Below are positions 31,975 to 41,902 of a DNA stretch of 64,000 nucleotides, one piece after another (position 1 is the stretch's first letter; every line of letters starts with the position of its first letter). The notes below the pieces were generated by a model that was not told where the DNA came from, made no database searches, and was given only the letters and a program-made list of their open reading frames with translations. The stretch lies in NCBI GenBank assembly GCA_030867875.1, contig JAOWCC010000019.1:104147006-104211005 (forward strand), in the 5' to 3' direction. The position numbers were made by a program, and so were the translations under genes. Source of the DNA: Actinernus sp. WN-2022 (lineage: Eukaryota; Cnidaria; Anthozoa; Actiniaria; Actinernidae).

Positions 31975-33012
31975 ATGGATGCTAAACTTGCGAACATCTT
32001 CTATGGCCCCGAAGGATACTGGAAAGGCTACTCCGCAATTGGTAAACTATCGGCGGCATCGAAGGTATCAGAAGACTTGGCCAAGAGTTGGTTGGAGAAA
32101 CAAGCTATATGGCAAATATACTTACCACCCCCACGACATATTCCACGACCTCATTGGACCGTATCGAAACCAAATGAGGTCCATCAAGCTGATTTGATAT
32201 TTCTACCTCATGATCGCCCTGGACGTGGAAGGAAACTGTATAAGTATGCTTTGGTGGTAATCGATGTGGCTTCTAGATATAAAGAGGCTGAACCTCTGGC
32301 ATCGAAAGATAGTGGTGAAGTGGCGGCGGCCTTTGAACGAATTTACGAGCGTAGTCCCCTCGAATGGCCAAAGTTATTGCAGGTCGATCCTGGTAGAGAA
32401 TTCATGGGTCGTATGTCCGAAACCTTAGAACTGCGTGGTACTAGAATTCAACGAGGTGAAGCTGGTAATCATAGGGCACAAAGTTTTGTCGAACGAGCAA
32501 ATAGAACATTAGCTGAGAGATTGTTTGGATACCAATATGCACAAGAGATGGTACTTACTTCGGAAGGCTCAGAGGCGCGTAGTAGAGAATGGGTAGTTCG
32601 TTTACCAATGGTTATCAAAGCTCTGAACGGTGAGGTGACTCGACTTACAGGAAAGGAGCCTTCGAATTCCGTAGTGACGCCGCAAGTAGACCTAAAGACT
32701 CCTACATATTCACGCACTGTTGGCTTGAGAGAAGAGCGCCTACCATTCGACGTCTTAGTTCGATATCTCTACGCCCCAGGAGAATTGGAAGGGGGCGAAA
32801 AACGTAGAGCTACTGATCCTGTGTGGAGTTTACAGATATACACCATTTCGCGAAGTGTAGTATCTTCGGGACAGCCTGTGCTGTACTACCTTGCGAAGCG
32901 AGAAGGGAAGAAGGACACCCCCAAACGTGGATTCGTTCGTGAAGAACTACAAGTAGTTCCTAGGGATACGGAATTACCACCGAAAGATGTTCTGTTCGTA
33001 TCCAAGCGCTAG
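31975..33012 (+). CDS. retroviral-type DDE integrase of the Polinton
   Basis: 345 residues. The catalytic triad is Asp73 (in VHQADLIF), Asp138 (in LQVDPGREF) and Glu173 (in FVERANRT), with 34 residues between the second Asp and Glu: the DD(35)E signature of rve integrases. The C-terminal region (about 260-345) contains short beta strands and a basic FVREELQVV segment, consistent with a DNA-binding or chromodomain-like end. I see no N-terminal HHCC zinc motif. It would join the linear element to host DNA. The stop shares CTAG with the stop of the convergent polymerase gene. All catalytic residues are present. Confidence 0.9.
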   Translation: MDAKLANIFYGPEGYWKGYSAIGKLSAASKVSEDLAKSWLEKQAIWQIYLPPPRHIPRPHWTVSKPNEVHQADLIFLPHDRPGRGRKLYKYALVVIDVASRYKEAEPLASKDSGEVAAAFERIYERSPLEWPKLLQVDPGREFMGRMSETLELRGTRIQRGEAGNHRAQSFVERANRTLAERLFGYQYAQEMVLTSEGSEARSREWVVRLPMVIKALNGEVTRLTGKEPSNSVVTPQVDLKTPTYSRTVGLREERLPFDVLVRYLYAPGELEGGEKRRATDPVWSLQIYTISRSVVSSGQPVLYYLAKREGKKDTPKRGFVREELQVVPRDTELPPKDVLFVSKR

Positions 33013-36000
33013 ACAGCATACTCTATTGGCTCGGTGTGGATTCCATCAGGAAGAACGCGTCTTTTGTCGTAGTAAGCCGATAGCCCAAGTTTCTGCTGTT
33101 CATAGGTTGCCATACCTTCCGGCACTAGACGGAAGCCTCGGTTTTTCGCCATGTCAATACTCCCCTGGAGTGCTGCTTCGAATCGAGCCCACGAAACGTC
33201 GTTGTGCCGTCTAGACATACCTTTGGTGGAATATTTCCTGCTACCGCCCACATCGACATACCAAGCTTTAGAACATAGGGCAATAGCGCGTTGACCTTCG
33301 AATTCTAGTTTGAAGAGTCCTGGGGTACGACTGCTCCACTCATCCCAAGCTAACCACTCATTTCTGTGGGCTGCGAAATCCTCTCGTAGGTCCGATCTTA
33401 CAACTTCGTCAATGCGGTTTCCTGAGATGGCAATGTATGCACTGTCCGTGTCCATCTGTATGTACTCGAAGTCCTCGCGGGCGATGTACTTATCGAGGAA
33501 GTCGTAGTAGAACTCGAGCATACGCAGCTTTGCGAGCTGGTACACAGCGATACCTACTTGGAAAGGGCGTTTGATTCGGATCTGGTCCTTCCTACTCTCG
33601 AGTTCGTATGCCTCGCCAATCTCTTCCAGGTCTTCGAACCAAACGCTTCGCAAGGCTTTGTCCACGACTTTCTCGTCCTTGGTATAAACGACCTTAGTTT
33701 GTCGCTCCAAATCTTCGATCATCTTTCCGTAGGCGCTATTGCCGAGTAGCTTGAACACGTCTGCCAGCAAAGCTTTACTTTTGTCTGCATCTCCTGTTCT
33801 TCGCGCTTCAGTGACTTGGTCCACGAACCATTCGAAGACTTCTTCAGGTAAGTAGTCTATGGTACGGTAGACAGCAGTTACGATCGCGCCATGATCGAGA
33901 TACCAACGTAGTAGGGGCTCGTAAAGTAACAACCTCTTTCCAGAGAGACTCCCAACTAGCTTCTTTTCCTCACTGAGCTTTCTACCCGTCCTTGCGAGGT
34001 AGGCCAACATTTGGGGAGGAATTGCTTCCTTGGGGATTTTCTTGTTGTAGAAGAAGGGGGGCATCTCCGCAAATTTCGTCCACAATTCTTTTGGTATCTC
34101 GATGTCTACCTCCGCATATCCAAACCACGCATCGTTTTGTAGACGTTCGACAAAGCCTTCGACGACTGGACCTGGCTCATCATAGTGAACAACCTTTTCT
34201 TTTCCACAAGGCATTTCTAGGGCCATAGTAGAAAGATATAGGGCATTGGCATCGTATCCAAGAATCTTACGACACACCTTGGTTCCTCCCTGATGACTAC
34301 GAATCTTAGTCACTCCGACTTCGTGGCGTCTGGTGAACACTATGCTTGGACCTCCCACGACAGCGCCTTTCAGCATGTGATAGGCTTCCTTACTTGGAGC
34401 GTACAACTCGGCTCCACGCTCTATGCTACCGCGAAGCAGAAACTGTAATGAAACTCCTGGGATGGACACTGCGTCTTTCAGCATGTCTACGCCCTTATCG
34501 TGGTAGAAATCTCGCATCTTTTCGAGTGCCTCTAGGAATGGGACTACGTCTAGGTCGTTGTAGTATCGTAGCCAGTCTGCGAAGGTCTCCATTTCCTTGT
34601 CGCGAAAGGTGCACTTGCAGTCTTCGAGTTCTGACCTAGATAGTAGGTGTCGACCTTTCAGCTTCGATCCCCATTCTCGATAGTCTGGTAATCCAACATG
34701 ATCCAATTTGTCGGTAGAGTCGAACCAATCGTATGGGAAGAAACTCTTTTGCGATTCACAGCCGTAAGCAGCGATCCAACGTTCGTAAGAAATTCCAGGT
34801 CCAAGGTAGTTCATCACGTCGAGGAAACGGAACTCGGGAGTCGAGAGAAACATAGTGGTGTTGACTTTCTTTGCAACAAAGACCTTCTTGCAGGTGTCAG
34901 CAATAGTTCCTACGAAGTAGTTCCTAATCAAATTGAGATCGTATCGACCGGAGTTGAATCCTAGTACAGGAACTTGGTTGGTCCATTTGTTGATCTTAGT
35001 TCGTTGTTCTTTTGATAGGGTGTCGAAAGAGAATTCCGGTGTCCTAGGACAGAACTGTTCTGCGACGACTTCTTGGATTACCTTCGCTCTTAGCTGGAGT
35101 TCTTCGACGAAGGCCTCTATAAGTTCTTCTGGATCGCGTCGACAGATGTGAGTTGGAGTGCGATCGTATGTGTCGGCAATTGATACTGATATGGGAACGT
35201 GTACGTTTTCGATGGTCAGGTATTCTGTTGGTTGTCGCCCTTTCGTTGTGTCGAGATAGGCTTCAAAGTCGTATACTATAGCGTGTGGATAGGCAGTTTG
35301 TATTGGGGTTGGAACCTGCTCATTTGTCTTCTTTGTGGAGCAGCCCCAAGCCTCCACTACTGTATAGCTGGCTTCTCGTAGCTTCGCCGTTCTTTCGCAG
35401 GTCTTACGGTACGAAAATCTATCTCGAGGGAAGCATTTTGGGCAGCCGTGGTAGTAACATCCATGGAATTGGAAGATAGTTTTGGAAAGAGGTTCGTAGC
35501 CGTCGACCAGCGCTCCTTCGATCCAACGCTCTCCACCATGTCCACAAGCCGCGTGATGAATGTGTTGCCCAATCCTTTCGGCTTCGCGTTTCAACCAGCG
35601 TAGAGCGGCTTTGCTAGCGGTGCTCTCTGGCCAGAAGGCTTTTTCGTATGCCGACTGGGATACTGTGATGGCTTTTCCAGGGCAAACAATCTTTGTTTCA
35701 CCACGACTACAACGATCTGCGTGGCGTTGAAGGTTCGAGGCTTTTGTGAACCGTTGCTTACAATCGTTGCATACGTAGATGCTCCCTATCTTGTCGATGT
35801 TCTTGATATAGAAGGCATGTCCTTCGTATATCCCAATCGTCATCGTATGCTTGTAGTGAGCTGCATGTCGCGTCAGATGCCAAGCGCCATCCTCAGTGGG
35901 TTCATACACCCGAATACCGATTCCAAAGTGTAACTCGACTTTCTCCAGCTGGTCTAAGGAAGTTCTGGGAACGTCTTGCGTGGGCGCTGTCAGGCGATAA

Positions 36001-36929
36001 AAGTTCTGGGCAAGTTTTCGAGCTGAGGTGTTGCACTTGTCTGCACGGGCTCCTTTGCATACGGCAAGGCAGCGCCACAGACATAGGTTGTCACCATATC
36101 GATCGAGGGCAAACATTCCTTTTTTCTGGCGAAGCCATTGAGGTAGTGGGCCTGTTCCCAACAGAAGCTGACGATCGATCACGACTTTGACATCCACGTA
36201 AATCCAACGCACGAAGGCCCATTGCGTATTTGGTCGATTGATGTTGTCGGGATTCAATCGAGCTGTCTCTTTACTATTGATCCACTCCTCTGCATTGCCT
36301 AGGACATTCAACCATTGAGAGCTGGGGACAGTCTTGGAGAATAGCATCACACGCCCGTCGTTGACATTGCGAATGCGATAGGTGTAGCCGTAGCGCAGGT
36401 AGAAGCTGGTGGTTACCTTTGCAACTAACTTTTTCATGATCCTAGGGGTCAAATCTCCTGCCACACCTTGGAAGAAGCGCCACTGGATAGTACGGCGGCC
36501 TATCTCCACTCCCTCGAGCATTCCATCTCTCTCATCGAGAATAGCATCGGCCTCTCGAGCTAGACTCCGTGGAAGTGGCTCACTACGAGGCTCTTGCAGG
36601 AACCTTCGGAAGGCTCGGCGTTTGTGGGGCAAGCGGCTTCGAGGGTTTTCTATAGACCTCTCTTCGTCAGCTTTTGCCCTTAGACTTGCTGTGATCTCAT
36701 CATTCAACTGTTTGGTTTCCCGCGCGCGTTGAGCTCTTTTATGGGGATTTTCAGGATCGCCTCGAAGAGCTGGAAACCTACCTGTTTGATCGGCTCGTTC
36801 GATTCTATTCTCCCATTCGAGAGCACGAGCCTCAGCTATTGTCTGGGCTAGCTTGGCTTTGTCGAACCTAGAAAAACCTCGCAACCCAAATTGCTTCGCT
36901 TGAGTACGTAGTTCTTCTAGGGTGACCAT
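33009..36929 (-). CDS. protein-primed family B DNA polymerase
   Basis: 1,306 residues, intact. An N-terminal SAP-like helix pair (about 3-40) is followed by an OTU-like segment (DNLCLWRCLAV at 280-290, later HAFYI) and a C2H2 zinc finger (YVCNDCKQRF ... HADRC, about 385-407). Next comes a nuclease-like patch (GGERWIEGALVDGYEP, FHGCYYHGCPKC, 465-499). The 3'-5' exonuclease has Asp554/Glu556, Asn659-x4-Asp664 and Tyr790-x3-Asp794. Polymerase motif A is GYDANALY (Asp893), motif B KLLGNSAYG (1060-1068) and motif C MDTDS (Asp1160, Asp1162). This is the polymerase expected to copy linear DNA from a protein primer. It is the longest gene, transcribed inward from the right terminus. The start ATG at 36,929 is 86 bp inside the terminal repeat. 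Length is near the upper range for Polinton polymerases because of the N-terminal extension. Confidence 0.95.
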   Translation of the reverse strand: MVTLEELRTQAKQFGLRGFSRFDKAKLAQTIAEARALEWENRIERADQTGRFPALRGDPENPHKRAQRARETKQLNDEITASLRAKADEERSIENPRSRLPHKRRAFRRFLQEPRSEPLPRSLAREADAILDERDGMLEGVEIGRRTIQWRFFQGVAGDLTPRIMKKLVAKVTTSFYLRYGYTYRIRNVNDGRVMLFSKTVPSSQWLNVLGNAEEWINSKETARLNPDNINRPNTQWAFVRWIYVDVKVVIDRQLLLGTGPLPQWLRQKKGMFALDRYGDNLCLWRCLAVCKGARADKCNTSARKLAQNFYRLTAPTQDVPRTSLDQLEKVELHFGIGIRVYEPTEDGAWHLTRHAAHYKHTMTIGIYEGHAFYIKNIDKIGSIYVCNDCKQRFTKASNLQRHADRCSRGETKIVCPGKAITVSQSAYEKAFWPESTASKAALRWLKREAERIGQHIHHAACGHGGERWIEGALVDGYEPLSKTIFQFHGCYYHGCPKCFPRDRFSYRKTCERTAKLREASYTVVEAWGCSTKKTNEQVPTPIQTAYPHAIVYDFEAYLDTTKGRQPTEYLTIENVHVPISVSIADTYDRTPTHICRRDPEELIEAFVEELQLRAKVIQEVVAEQFCPRTPEFSFDTLSKEQRTKINKWTNQVPVLGFNSGRYDLNLIRNYFVGTIADTCKKVFVAKKVNTTMFLSTPEFRFLDVMNYLGPGISYERWIAAYGCESQKSFFPYDWFDSTDKLDHVGLPDYREWGSKLKGRHLLSRSELEDCKCTFRDKEMETFADWLRYYNDLDVVPFLEALEKMRDFYHDKGVDMLKDAVSIPGVSLQFLLRGSIERGAELYAPSKEAYHMLKGAVVGGPSIVFTRRHEVGVTKIRSHQGGTKVCRKILGYDANALYLSTMALEMPCGKEKVVHYDEPGPVVEGFVERLQNDAWFGYAEVDIEIPKELWTKFAEMPPFFYNKKIPKEAIPPQMLAYLARTGRKLSEEKKLVGSLSGKRLLLYEPLLRWYLDHGAIVTAVYRTIDYLPEEVFEWFVDQVTEARRTGDADKSKALLADVFKLLGNSAYGKMIEDLERQTKVVYTKDEKVVDKALRSVWFEDLEEIGEAYELESRKDQIRIKRPFQVGIAVYQLAKLRMLEFYYDFLDKYIAREDFEYIQMDTDSAYIAISGNRIDEVVRSDLREDFAAHRNEWLAWDEWSSRTPGLFKLEFEGQRAIALCSKAWYVDVGGSRKYSTKGMSRRHNDVSWARFEAALQGSIDMAKNRGFRLVPEGMATYEQQKLGLSAYYDKRRVLPDGIHTEPIEYAV

Positions 36930-37014
36930 CTTCTACGTCGCGGGACAAAGAACACACAATCGGTGTCGACATACTATACATGTGCGGCTTTCTCTAATAT
37001 GGATATCGAAATGT
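36930..37014 (-). promoter_or_regulatory. polymerase gene upstream region
   Basis: Only 85 bp lie between the polymerase start and the right terminal repeat, so the promoter must lie here or in the terminal repeat itself. No clear TATA box; AT-rich text with CATATTAGAGAAAGCC on minus. Confidence 0.3.
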
Positions 37015-37298
37015 AATAATGTTGGCAGTAAGGCAAAAAGAATGAAAAGAGACGAAATAACGGTTTCTATCCATGCTTTTTTTTCTCGTTCATGGTCTAC
37101 GAAAATCGAATGGATAAATAGATAAAGAATGGTATCGTCGCAATTCTTATGATTTCAGTAGTATATGTGGAGGAAAAATGATATCCGTTTTTGAGAATTC
37201 TTGTTAACGTAGTGGAGAGCTGAGGTCTGAACGAAGCTCTCCACTACGTTAAAAAAATTCCCAAAAACGGGTATCATTTTGACTCCACATATACTACT
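37015..37298 (-). repeat. Polinton right terminal inverted repeat
   Basis: Complement of 21,328-21,611. Its outer 142 bp (37,157-37,298) is again an imperfect palindrome beginning AGTAGTATATGTGGAG. It is followed by the target duplication ACTTA (37,299-37,303). Confidence 0.88.
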
Positions 37299-37303
37299 AC
37301 TTA

Positions 37304-38713
37304 AGATACCAGGTAAAAGATTAATTGATCGAAATTTGAGGGATGTAGCTGTGCTGGGAAGCATGCAATCGTGGATTTAGTTTTCCATACATTTGTCTGT
37401 AAAAACGAGTCAAAGTCCGCGGGAAAATTTGCGCAAAAAAATCAATCTTCCAGGAAGGAAAACATTTTTCTGAAGCATTTCAAAGACATTTTTTTGTTTC
37501 GATGAGGCAAAATTTGCTTCCGCAACAATGTTTTCACGTTGGCTATAGAGGAAAACAATGTTTACTAGGCTCCAGTGACACACAGCATATGTGTTTCTTA
37601 GCAACACAAACCCAGACCCCACCGGCAAGACAATTTGACACAGTGCGCATTCGTTAGTTTTTTTTCGGCAACAACGTTTCCTCGTATATCCACCCGTGCA
37701 GCAAAACATTTGTATGCTTCCTTCTCGTTCAATTAGCCACCCAGGCAACATTAAGAGAAACAGAGAAGCGCAGTGTTCGCGCCTACGCCTTTTCGATCCC
37801 TCGTGCCTCGATCGGATGATCACGTAAAATGGCGGTCCCGTCTCACGCAATCTCGTTCTCATAACCCGCGATCTTTTGGCCAGTATCTTGGCGCTGGTCA
37901 AATGATCGCGGGCTCTGGGAACGAGATTGCATCTCACGACGCTCGTATTCATCAGCAGCTGTGTATCACAGGACGCTAAGGAACCACTTTGGACGTTAAA
38001 CAAATATCTGGCAGTGACCACCCTCAGTGCTTGTTGGTCAGCCGCATTAATGGGAAGATAACTAACATAACTACTCATGCTTGTAAACTGCGTGGCTTAC
38101 CGTGTGTCTGAACAAGCGCCCCGCACATACATGTATATGTAAATCCAGCGTAATTCAGGTCTGGATAAAGTCTGTCACGATCCACACAATATGTTTCATC
38201 GTTCACCCAGATGTTTTCTGAACCCTTTTCTAAGATAGTTTGTAGCAATAGCAACATACGTCAGACATTTCTGAACTTCGCTTTCCAGGATGGCACTGCG
38301 CTCCAGTTCGGCACCGACACAGCTGATTAGGCCATCCCAATAAAATGCAAATACGTAGAGAGCTAGGAAAAGAGGTGTAGTATGAAAGTATGTTCTTCAA
38401 TTTTTTTTTTGAACTTTTCCCAAAAATTGGGTCAATGTCAAGCTTTGTATTTTTGTTAACTTTTCCAAAAAAAATTGGGTCGGTCTGGCGATTGGAAACG
38501 GAACATTTTATTGGGATGGCCGTATGTGGGTCGTGTGAATATACAGGATATATGCACGGGATGTTAGAAATCATTTATAATTCATTGTTGTGACCTTGTG
38601 TATGAATGTATGCAAACATTTGACCCCATAACAGTTACATATATCAGGTGCATCATGGGTAATTTTAACCTATAATCAGCTTGAAAAAAATAAAGTTTTG
38701 CAAACAAAATTAT
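37304..38713. repeat. giant inverted repeat, left arm part 2
   Basis: Continues the left arm after the Polinton and pairs with about 41,394 down to 39,932. It contains an 82-bp hairpin (37,848-37,929). The site matching the micro-hairpin insertion of the other arm is intact at 38,105-38,113 (TGTCTGAAC). A 222-codon open frame (38,078-37,410, minus) runs through the hairpin and is not credible as a gene. Confidence 0.85.
37848..37929. mobile_element. 82-bp fold-back element, left-arm copy
   Basis: Arms CAATCTCGTTCTCATAACCC and GGGCTCTGGGAACGAGATTG fold back around GCCAGTATCTTGGCGCTGG. Flanks CGTCTCACG and CATCTCACG look like a 9-bp duplication with one mismatch. Present in both arms (other copy 40,768-40,849), so it predates the palindrome. 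Confidence 0.65.
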
Positions 38714-39918
38714 CCATGTGAAAACCATGCACCCTGAAAAAATGAGTCTACATGGTACATCTCAGATTTTGTTCATATTTTGCACATATGTTACTATTGG
38801 CCTGGCATTAGACTTGGTAGAATATTTTGGAAAAATTCCAAAAACTGTAAGAGATATGGGGGTCAGTACGAACTGCCTCGGTTTGAGGGGTATTTCCACT
38901 ATGTATTTTTAGTCATGTTTACAGAATATTTTTGAACAAACCATATAAGCTATATACACAAAACGTTTCTACAGCATAAACACGACCAATTGCAATTTAA
39001 TTATGATATAAGTGCCAATAAATATTCAGTATTCAAGGAGTAAGGCTTTCATGTACAAGTGACTTCCGAAATTATTTTTCAAAAAGTCAAATTTTAGGGT
39101 AAAATGACATTCGAATACTATCGATGCGGCGAAATTGTAGAAGATGAGAGAGTTATTATTTTGTAGATCAGTCATTTGGAAATACAACTGGGGACTAAAA
39201 AGTTTGTAAAGTTTATTCAGCTTAGGAGCAGTGAGGCCAAAGTAACATACTCCCAACGCCCGGGTCCAACGTAAATAAACAATCAACGCCAGATGCAACC
39301 TGTATCGTGTGCAGAATAACGGGACAAATAACGGACAGGAATGAGAAACATAGCCCTAAAATAACTGGGTGATAAATTTATTTGTCACTTATGCCTATGG
39401 TTTTGCAATAAACAACAACTAATTAACAATCAACTTCAAAATAAGAGAAATTAGTAATACGAATCAGCGATAAATGCATACCTGATTCTAGCCTTATTTG
39501 TGCTCTCCTCCCCAGCTCTGTCATGGTCTCGAAGCCACAACTTACGATAATTATCTTCTTGTCGATTTTACACAGAACACTGATTTACCCATTATAGTTT
39601 AAACAGATGGCTTTGTAGCATCCGCCATTTTATTTAGGACTAGAACCCAGTCTGCTGTTGTGCACCACAGGTAGCCCGAACACATATGTGTACATTCCAT
39701 GTGGAATATTGGAAGAAAAAACTCGACCGTTGAATCAGCCTTTCCTTTCTTGTCTATTTATATATATATATATTGCTGATCAGATCCCTACACGCTAGGA
39801 GATCCGGTGTTTTATCATTTCGTCTGTGGTGCCCAACATATATACCAGAGTGGGTAATTTATATTGAAATATTTATGAATCTCATGAAACAGAACTGAAA
39901 ATAATCATAATGCACTAC
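38712..39918 (+). repeat. 1.2-kb direct repeat R2 in the palindrome loop
   Basis: Same orientation as 17,858-19,071 and almost identical. It lacks the GAGGGC edge and TTAA at its left; its right edge GCACTAC is followed by TTAA (39,919-39,922). It forms the spacer between the two inverted arms. Confidence 0.85.
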
Positions 39919-40540
39919 TTAATACATCTACATAATTTTGTTTGCACAACTTTATTTTTTTCAAGCTGATTATAGGTTAAAATTACCTATGATGCACCTG
40001 ATATATGTAACTGTTATGGGGTCAAATGTTTGCATACATTCATACACAAGGTCACAACAATGAATTATAAATGATTTCTAACATCCCGTGCATATATCCT
40101 GTATATTCACACGACCCACATACGGCCATCCCAATAAAATGTTCCGTTTCCAATCGCCAGACCGACCCAATTTTTTTTGGAAAAGTTAACAAAAATACAA
40201 AGCTTGACATTGACCCAATTTTTGGGAAAAGTTTAAAAAAAAATATTGAAGAACATACTTTCAAGTACACCTCTTTTCCTAGCTCTCTACGTATTTGCAT
40301 TTTATTGGGATGGCCAAATCAGCTGTGTCGGTGCCGAACTGGAGCGCAGTGCCATCCTGGAAAGCGAAGTTCAGAAATGTCTGACGTATGTTGCTATTGC
40401 TACAAACTATCTTAGAAAAGGGTTCAGAAAACATCTGGGTGAACGATGAAACATATTGTGTGGATCGTGACAGACTTTATCCAGACCTGAATTACGCTGG
40501 ATTTACATATACATGTATGTGCGGGGCGCTTGTTCAGACA

Positions 40541-40583
40541 TAGCCTCCTCCGCAGGCATCTCATCTGCCTGCGGAGGAGGCTA
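40541..40583. mobile_element. 43-bp micro-hairpin element with 9-bp target duplication
   Basis: TAGCCTCCTCCGCAGGCA and TGCCTGCGGAGGAGGCTA are perfect 18-bp arms around a 7-base loop. Direct repeats GTTCAGACA flank it (40,532-40,540 and 40,584-40,592). The matching site in the left arm (38,105-38,113) has one copy of the 9-mer and no hairpin, so the insertion is demonstrated within this window. Confidence 0.85.
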
Positions 40584-40767
40584 GTTCAGACACACGGTAA
40601 GCCACGCAGTTTACAAGCATGAGTAGTTATGTTAGTTATCTTCCCATTAATGCGGCTGACCAACAAGCACTGAGGGTGGTCACTGCCAGATATTTGTTTA
40701 ACGTCCAAAGTGGTTCCTTAGCGTCCTGTGATACACAGCTGCTGATGAATACGAGCGTCGTGAGATG

Positions 40768-40849
40768 CAATCTCGTTCCCAGAGCCCGCGATCATTTGAC
40801 CAGCGCCAAGATACTGGCCAAAAGATCGCGGGTTATGAGAACGAGATTG
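40768..40849. mobile_element. 82-bp fold-back element, right-arm copy
   Basis: Inverted counterpart of 37,848-37,929 with the same stem and flanks. Confidence 0.65.
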
Positions 40850-41812
40850 CGTGAGACGGGACCGCCATTTTACGTGATCATCCGATCGAGGCACGAGGGA
40901 TCGAAAAGGCGTAGGCGCGAACACTGCGCTTCTCTGTTTCTCTTAATGTTGCCTGGGTGGCTAATTGAACGAGCAGGAAGCATACAAATGTTTTGCTGCA
41001 CGGGTGGATATACGAGGAAACGTTGTTGCCGAAAAAAAACTAACGAATGCGCACTGTGTCAAATTGTCTTGCCGGTGGGGTCTGGATTTGTGTTGCTAAG
41101 AAACACATATGCTGTGTGTCACTGGAGCCTAGTAAACATTGTTTTCCTCCATAGCCAACGTGAAAACATTGTTGCGGAAGCAAATTTTGCCTCATCGAAA
41201 CAAAAAAATGTCTTTGAAATGCTTCAGAAAAATGTTTTCCTTTCTGGAAGATTGTTTTTTTTTGCGCAAATTTTCCCGCGGACTTTGACTCGTTTTTACA
41301 GACAAATGTATGGAAAACTAAATCCACGATTGCATGCTTCCCAGCACAGCTACATACCTCAAATTTCGATCAATTAATCTTTTACCTGGTATCTTAAGTT
41401 TGTATCTGAAGAATATTTCAGAAATTCGATTTTACGGATTTTATTTGTCATCGGATTCCCATACAAACACTGTATTTCGCGCCATGTTTACAACCCTTTC
41501 AAAATGTCGGAATTATAATAAACCGCGAACTGGTCTATTACCTTAAAACTGTAAAGAAATACGTTATTCTTTGTGTACGAGGTTGTAGTTTCTCAGCTGT
41601 AGGATGTCCGGTGTCCGCGGGGAACAGGATATCAGGACCGACCTTTACGACCTTTACGTCTGCGTGTGGGTTGTTCTTTTATCTTTTGTTTTCCATATTG
41701 ATTTTCTTTGTTTTTTATGCAACGAGCTCCGCTATAGAGAGATACGAGGACGACAGTAACAAATCGCATACAAGTGTATCACAGGCAGCTTTAAGCAGAG
41801 AGTGAGCCATTA

Positions 41813-41902
41813 TGCACTAGTCTAAATCAACCCCCACCCCCCTCCCCCTCCCACCCTGTCCCGGGTTGGGGGAGGAGGGGGGGGGTTACTTTGACTAGTG
41901 CA
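41813..41902. mobile_element. PIF/Harbinger-like MITE with G/C tracts, right-arm copy
   Basis: Inverted counterpart of 20,724-20,853, shortened to 90 bp by loss of C and G residues. Flanked by TTA (TAA on the other strand). Confidence 0.65.

Larger units (their letters stand above)
21328..37298. mobile_element. complete Polinton/Maverick, 15.97 kb
   Basis: Termini are AGTAGTATATGTGGAG and its complement, matching the AG...CT ends of Polintons. Terminal inverted repeats are 284 bp. The target duplication is ACTTA (21,323-21,327 and 37,299-37,303), or six bases ACTTAA if one terminal A is shared. Gene content is diagnostic: protein-primed family B polymerase, DDE integrase, FtsK/HerA packaging ATPase, double jelly-roll major capsid protein and penton. 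All frames are open, so the copy looks young and possibly competent. The uninterrupted target exists in the right arm at 41,393-41,399. GC content is visibly higher than in the flanks. Confidence 0.92.

Noticed and set aside
40619..41377. 252-codon open frame in the right arm (and its 222-codon twin at 37,410-38,078)
   Set aside because: It runs through an 82-bp fold-back element and diverges at its end between arms by frameshift, with no domain. Similar frames only reflect arm identity.
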